From Firmicutes bacterium UBA6418 (GTDB taxonomy: Bacteria; Bacillota; Clostridia; Peptostreptococcales; Anaerovoracaceae): a stretch of DNA of 8,426 nucleotides. This document shows positions 6,360-8,426 of the stretch, in pieces. The position numbers and the translations under genes are program-made. The stretch spans positions 1 through 8,426 of the forward strand of contig DJPG01000152.1 in assembly GCA_002439735.1 (NCBI GenBank), written 5' to 3'. A model generated the notes under the pieces. That model saw nothing but the letters and a program-made list of their open reading frames with translations, did not search any database and was not told the origin of the DNA. How positions within the stretch are numbered: the first letter of the stretch is position 1; each line of letters begins with the position of its first letter.

Positions 6360-7937
6360 ATGCTGAATTTAGTTCCATATCCCAGCGGAAACATTCAGGA
6401 GTTTCCCGAAAAGTTCATAATGCCAGATTCCCTTGGTATCCAACTGGACGGATTTGAATCTTGGTGCACAGCGGCCTTTGCGCTTCGTGCCGGTTTGAAG
6501 ATAGGCGGTGATATCTGGCTGAAAGCGGAAAAAGACGATAGACTTCCGGAAGAAGGCTACCGTCTGACTGTCGCTAAGAAGCATATTTCCATTCAGGCCT
6601 CCACTGACATCGGTGTCATTTGGGGGTTGACGACCGTTATTGGATTGATGAAGGATCGTGAAGTACCCTGCTGCGCCATCGAGGATGCACCGAAGTACAT
6701 CCACCGCGGCGTGAGCCTTGATTGTGCCCGTCACTTCTTTCCGGCAGAGGAAGTAAAAAAAATAATCGAGGAGATATCTCTTGCCAAGCTGAACGTGTTT
6801 CACTGGCATTTGTCTGATGATCAGGCATGGCGCATTGAAAGCAAGAAATTTCCAAAGCTTCACGCGACCAGTCCGGATTTTTATTCGCAGGATGAGATCC
6901 GCGACATCGTAGAATTTGCCCGGATTCGCGGCGTGGAAATTATACCTGAAATTGAAATGCCCGGTCATACCACCGGTATTCTGGCAGCGTACCCCCAGCT
7001 GAGTTGTTCGCAGCAAGAAGTACAGCTTGCCACCTACGGTATGATCTATCCCATTATTCTCTGTGCAGGTAAAGAAGAAACCTATACTTTTCTGGAAGAC
7101 CTGCTTAATGAGATCATCCCCCTGTTTCCATGCAAACGGATTCACATCGGAGGTGATGAGGCGCCCAAATCCGAATGGAAAAAATGCCCGCATTGCAAAA
7201 AAAGGATGAAGGGACAGGGCCTGACAGACTATAACGAGTTGCAGGGCTATTTTACCGCCAGAGTAACCGCCATTCTGAAAAGGTACGGCAAAACCGCTAT
7301 TTGCTGGAATGAGACCCTGTTAGCATCCAATATATCCGATGATATTCAGATACAGTACTGGACGTTGCAGTACCGGAATTCCATGCAGAAGTTCGTAGAA
7401 AGTGGAGGAAAATGGATCTACTCAGATATGTTTGAGGTTTATTTCGATTACCCCTACTCCATGAGCAATTTAAAAAAAGTTTATGAAACAGAACCTCATT
7501 TTGGGAAAAAAGCCTTCGCAAAGGATTCCAATCTGTTGGGCATAGAAGCTTGCCTTTGGACGGAGCATATAGAGGATGCCGTCAGACTGGAAAATATGCT
7601 GTTTCCCAGGATCTATGCATTGGCCGAAATCAACTGGTGCGGCAAACAGAATTATATTGACTTCCGTACCCGGCTAAAAGCATTTATTTCTACTGAATTT
7701 CATAAAGACATTTGTTATACCCCTGAAAACTGGTGGGAACCTAGCGGCAAAAAGCGCCGGAAGGAAGCCGTTGAGTACTTTGTCAAAGTCAATTCTGTTC
7801 CACCGGAAATTAAGGCTCAGACGATGGAAGCTGCCATGCCAAATAAGGAATTTGCCGGCAGCTTTATAAAAAAATTTTTCAGGCCATTGGATATTCCTGC
7901 GCTGTTGAAAGCCCTCGCCCGGAGTCATTCCGTTTAG
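6360..7937 (+). CDS. Glycoside hydrolase family 20, beta-N-acetylhexosaminidase-like
   Basis: The 525-residue enzyme has a GH20b-like N-terminal domain (about 1-110) and a TIM barrel (about 112-445). Family hallmarks are RGVSLDCARHFF at 116-127, HWHLSDDQAWR at 148-158, PEIEMPGH at 196-203 and HIGGDEAPKSEW at 262-273. Asp266-Glu267 is the catalytic pair of substrate-assisted hydrolysis. WNE at 316-318, FDYPY at 362-366 and ACLWTE at 397-402 complete the pocket. It should release terminal beta-linked GlcNAc or GalNAc. No signal peptide is seen, so it is probably cytoplasmic. A tail of about 65 residues (461-525), basic at first and ending in RPLDIPALLKALARSHSV, is unassigned. GGAGG (6348-6352) lies 7 nt before the ATG. 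It is divergent from the tetR operon, shares its operator, and no convincing terminator separates it from the transporter gene. Confidence 0.95.
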   Translation: MLNLVPYPSGNIQEFPEKFIMPDSLGIQLDGFESWCTAAFALRAGLKIGGDIWLKAEKDDRLPEEGYRLTVAKKHISIQASTDIGVIWGLTTVIGLMKDREVPCCAIEDAPKYIHRGVSLDCARHFFPAEEVKKIIEEISLAKLNVFHWHLSDDQAWRIESKKFPKLHATSPDFYSQDEIRDIVEFARIRGVEIIPEIEMPGHTTGILAAYPQLSCSQQEVQLATYGMIYPIILCAGKEETYTFLEDLLNEIIPLFPCKRIHIGGDEAPKSEWKKCPHCKKRMKGQGLTDYNELQGYFTARVTAILKRYGKTAICWNETLLASNISDDIQIQYWTLQYRNSMQKFVESGGKWIYSDMFEVYFDYPYSMSNLKKVYETEPHFGKKAFAKDSNLLGIEACLWTEHIEDAVRLENMLFPRIYALAEINWCGKQNYIDFRTRLKAFISTEFHKDICYTPENWWEPSGKKRRKEAVEYFVKVNSVPPEIKAQTMEAAMPNKEFAGSFIKKFFRPLDIPALLKALARSHSV

Positions 7938-7993
7938 CTTTTGTCGAAATTCACGAAAAGCAGATGCTCTTGATGTATCAAAATAGGCGTTTA

Positions 7994-8011
7994 TGTTCAG
8001 CCCGAATTGAC
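7994..8011 (+). promoter_or_regulatory. Putative operator, copy C (transporter promoter)
   Basis: TGTTCAGCCCGAATTGAC lies in the gap between the GH20 and transporter genes and overlaps the transporter -35 box by five bases, just as copies A and B do. It is a lone direct copy without the inverted partner or the 12-bp arm found in the divergent region. Confidence 0.65.
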
Positions 8012-8035
8012 ATTTGTTATGGCACAACCTATACT
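8007..8035 (+). promoter_or_regulatory. Sigma-A-type promoter for the MFS transporter gene
   Basis: Consensus TTGACA (8007-8012), a 17-bp spacer and TATACT (8030-8035) predict a start near 8042 and a leader of about 87 nt. The rest of the 7938-8128 gap shows only weak, U-poor hairpins after the GH20 stop, so read-through from GH20 into the transporter is also plausible. Confidence 0.83.
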
Positions 8036-8082
8036 TTAATTCGCAGGATTGTTAACGATTTGGAAATGATCCGCAGTGGCAG

Positions 8083-8102
8083 ACAGCGAAGCATTCGCTT
8101 GT
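8083..8102 (+). other. Small hairpin in the transporter mRNA leader
   Basis: AGCGAA and TTCGCT pair around a GCA loop, and flanking ACA/TGT can extend the stem past a one-base bulge. It ends 11 nt before the AAGGAG ribosome binding site (8114-8119). It could stabilise the mRNA or be chance; there is no T-tract, so it is not a terminator. Confidence 0.35.
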
Positions 8103-8128
8103 TTGGAATACATAAGGAGAGTGCTACC

Positions 8129-8426
8129 ATGAGCAAAAAAGAGAAAGTAATTGCCCCTGAGAAGCTTGCGAAAATCAAGCAGCGCGAAGCCAAAGAATTG
8201 GCAAAATGGCAGGCGGAAAAAGCAAAACCCAAGAAAAATTTCTATCTGATCCATATGTTTGCCATCTGCACGGTCATCAATTTGGCGGATGAGATCTGCT
8301 CGAATCTGAATGCGCAGATGAAATCCATTCTGGCAACCGTATTTTTTGAACCTGTTTATGGTTCCGAATTTGCAATCGCCCGTATGGATGCTTTCCTGAT
8401 GATTACCTTCCTGTTTACCGGCCTAG
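8129..8426 (+). CDS. MFS-type transporter, N-terminal part (continues beyond right edge)
   Basis: The 99 visible residues begin with a highly charged, lysine-rich cytoplasmic tail (about 1-37). The first membrane segment starts near FYLIHMFAICTVINLADEICSN (38-59), with an Asp-Glu pair at 54-55. A short loop rich in hydrophobic residues follows, and a second segment begins near residue 86 (MDAFLMITFLFTGL). This pattern resembles sugar-associated major facilitator proteins of clostridia, and I recognise it by likeness rather than by a diagnostic MFS motif, because the loop 2-3 motif lies outside the window. AAGGAG (8114-8119) lies 9 nt before the ATG. Its own promoter carries the same operator as the enzyme genes, which suggests it imports the substrate of the pathway or exports a product. 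Confidence 0.7.
   Translation, partial: MSKKEKVIAPEKLAKIKQREAKELAKWQAEKAKPKKNFYLIHMFAICTVINLADEICSNLNAQMKSILATVFFEPVYGSEFAIARMDAFLMITFLFTGL

Noticed and set aside
6369..7193. A 274-codon open frame on the minus strand.
   Set aside because: It is antisense to the GH20 catalytic core, which carries all the family motifs, so it is a shadow.
7938..7993. A terminator after the GH20 gene.
   Set aside because: Only weak, short hairpins (around 7938-7960 and TTGATGTATCAA near 7970-7981) are visible, with no T-tract; read-through is as likely.
1..8426. Insertion sequences, CRISPR arrays, tRNA or rRNA genes, phage or attachment sites.
   Set aside because: I looked for transposase motifs, regularly spaced repeats and structural RNA signatures and saw none; the coding density is accounted for by six genes.

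Overview
The window looks like a carbohydrate-utilisation locus from a low- to mid-GC Firmicute, most likely a gut clostridium (Lachnospiraceae-like). This rests on strong GGAGG-type ribosome binding sites, near-consensus sigma-A promoters, a domain-permuted GH3 enzyme of the type known from Ruminococcus and Butyrivibrio, and a GH2/GH43/GH20/MFS gene set typical of that group. The taxonomic call is inference; no marker gene is present.

Layout. A leftward operon fills 1-6052. In transcription order it encodes a TetR-family regulator (5492-6052), a GH2 beta-galactosidase-like enzyme (3098-5467), a GH43 enzyme with a CBM6-like C-terminal domain (1589-3091), and a GH3 enzyme (1592 down to the left edge, incomplete). 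Gene spacings are 24 nt, 6 nt and a 4-nt ATGA overlap, so the genes are almost certainly co-transcribed. A divergent control region follows (6053-6359). Rightward from it lie a GH20 beta-N-acetylhexosaminidase-like gene (6360-7937), a 191-nt gap with its own promoter, and the first 99 codons of an MFS-type transporter (8129 to the right edge).

The most notable signal is regulatory. Three promoters (leftward for the tetR operon, rightward for GH20, rightward for the transporter) share the same build: an 18-bp element, TGTTCAnnCCGAnTTGAC, whose last five bases are the start of the -35 box, then an exact 17-bp spacer and a TATACT -10 box. In the divergent region the two copies face each other as arms of a 96-bp imperfect palindrome. 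It encloses a perfect 12-bp inverted repeat with exactly the same centre. This defines a small regulon, probably controlled by the TetR protein encoded here.

Working model (inference). A glycan or glycoside enters through the MFS-type carrier and is trimmed in the cytoplasm by exo-acting GH2, GH43, GH3 and GH20 enzymes, none of which shows a signal peptide. The TetR protein holds all three promoters off until a ligand, possibly the substrate or its aglycone, is bound. The plan resembles the enterobacterial gus/uid system (TetR repressor, GH2 enzyme, MFS-superfamily carrier), but with a broader enzyme set.
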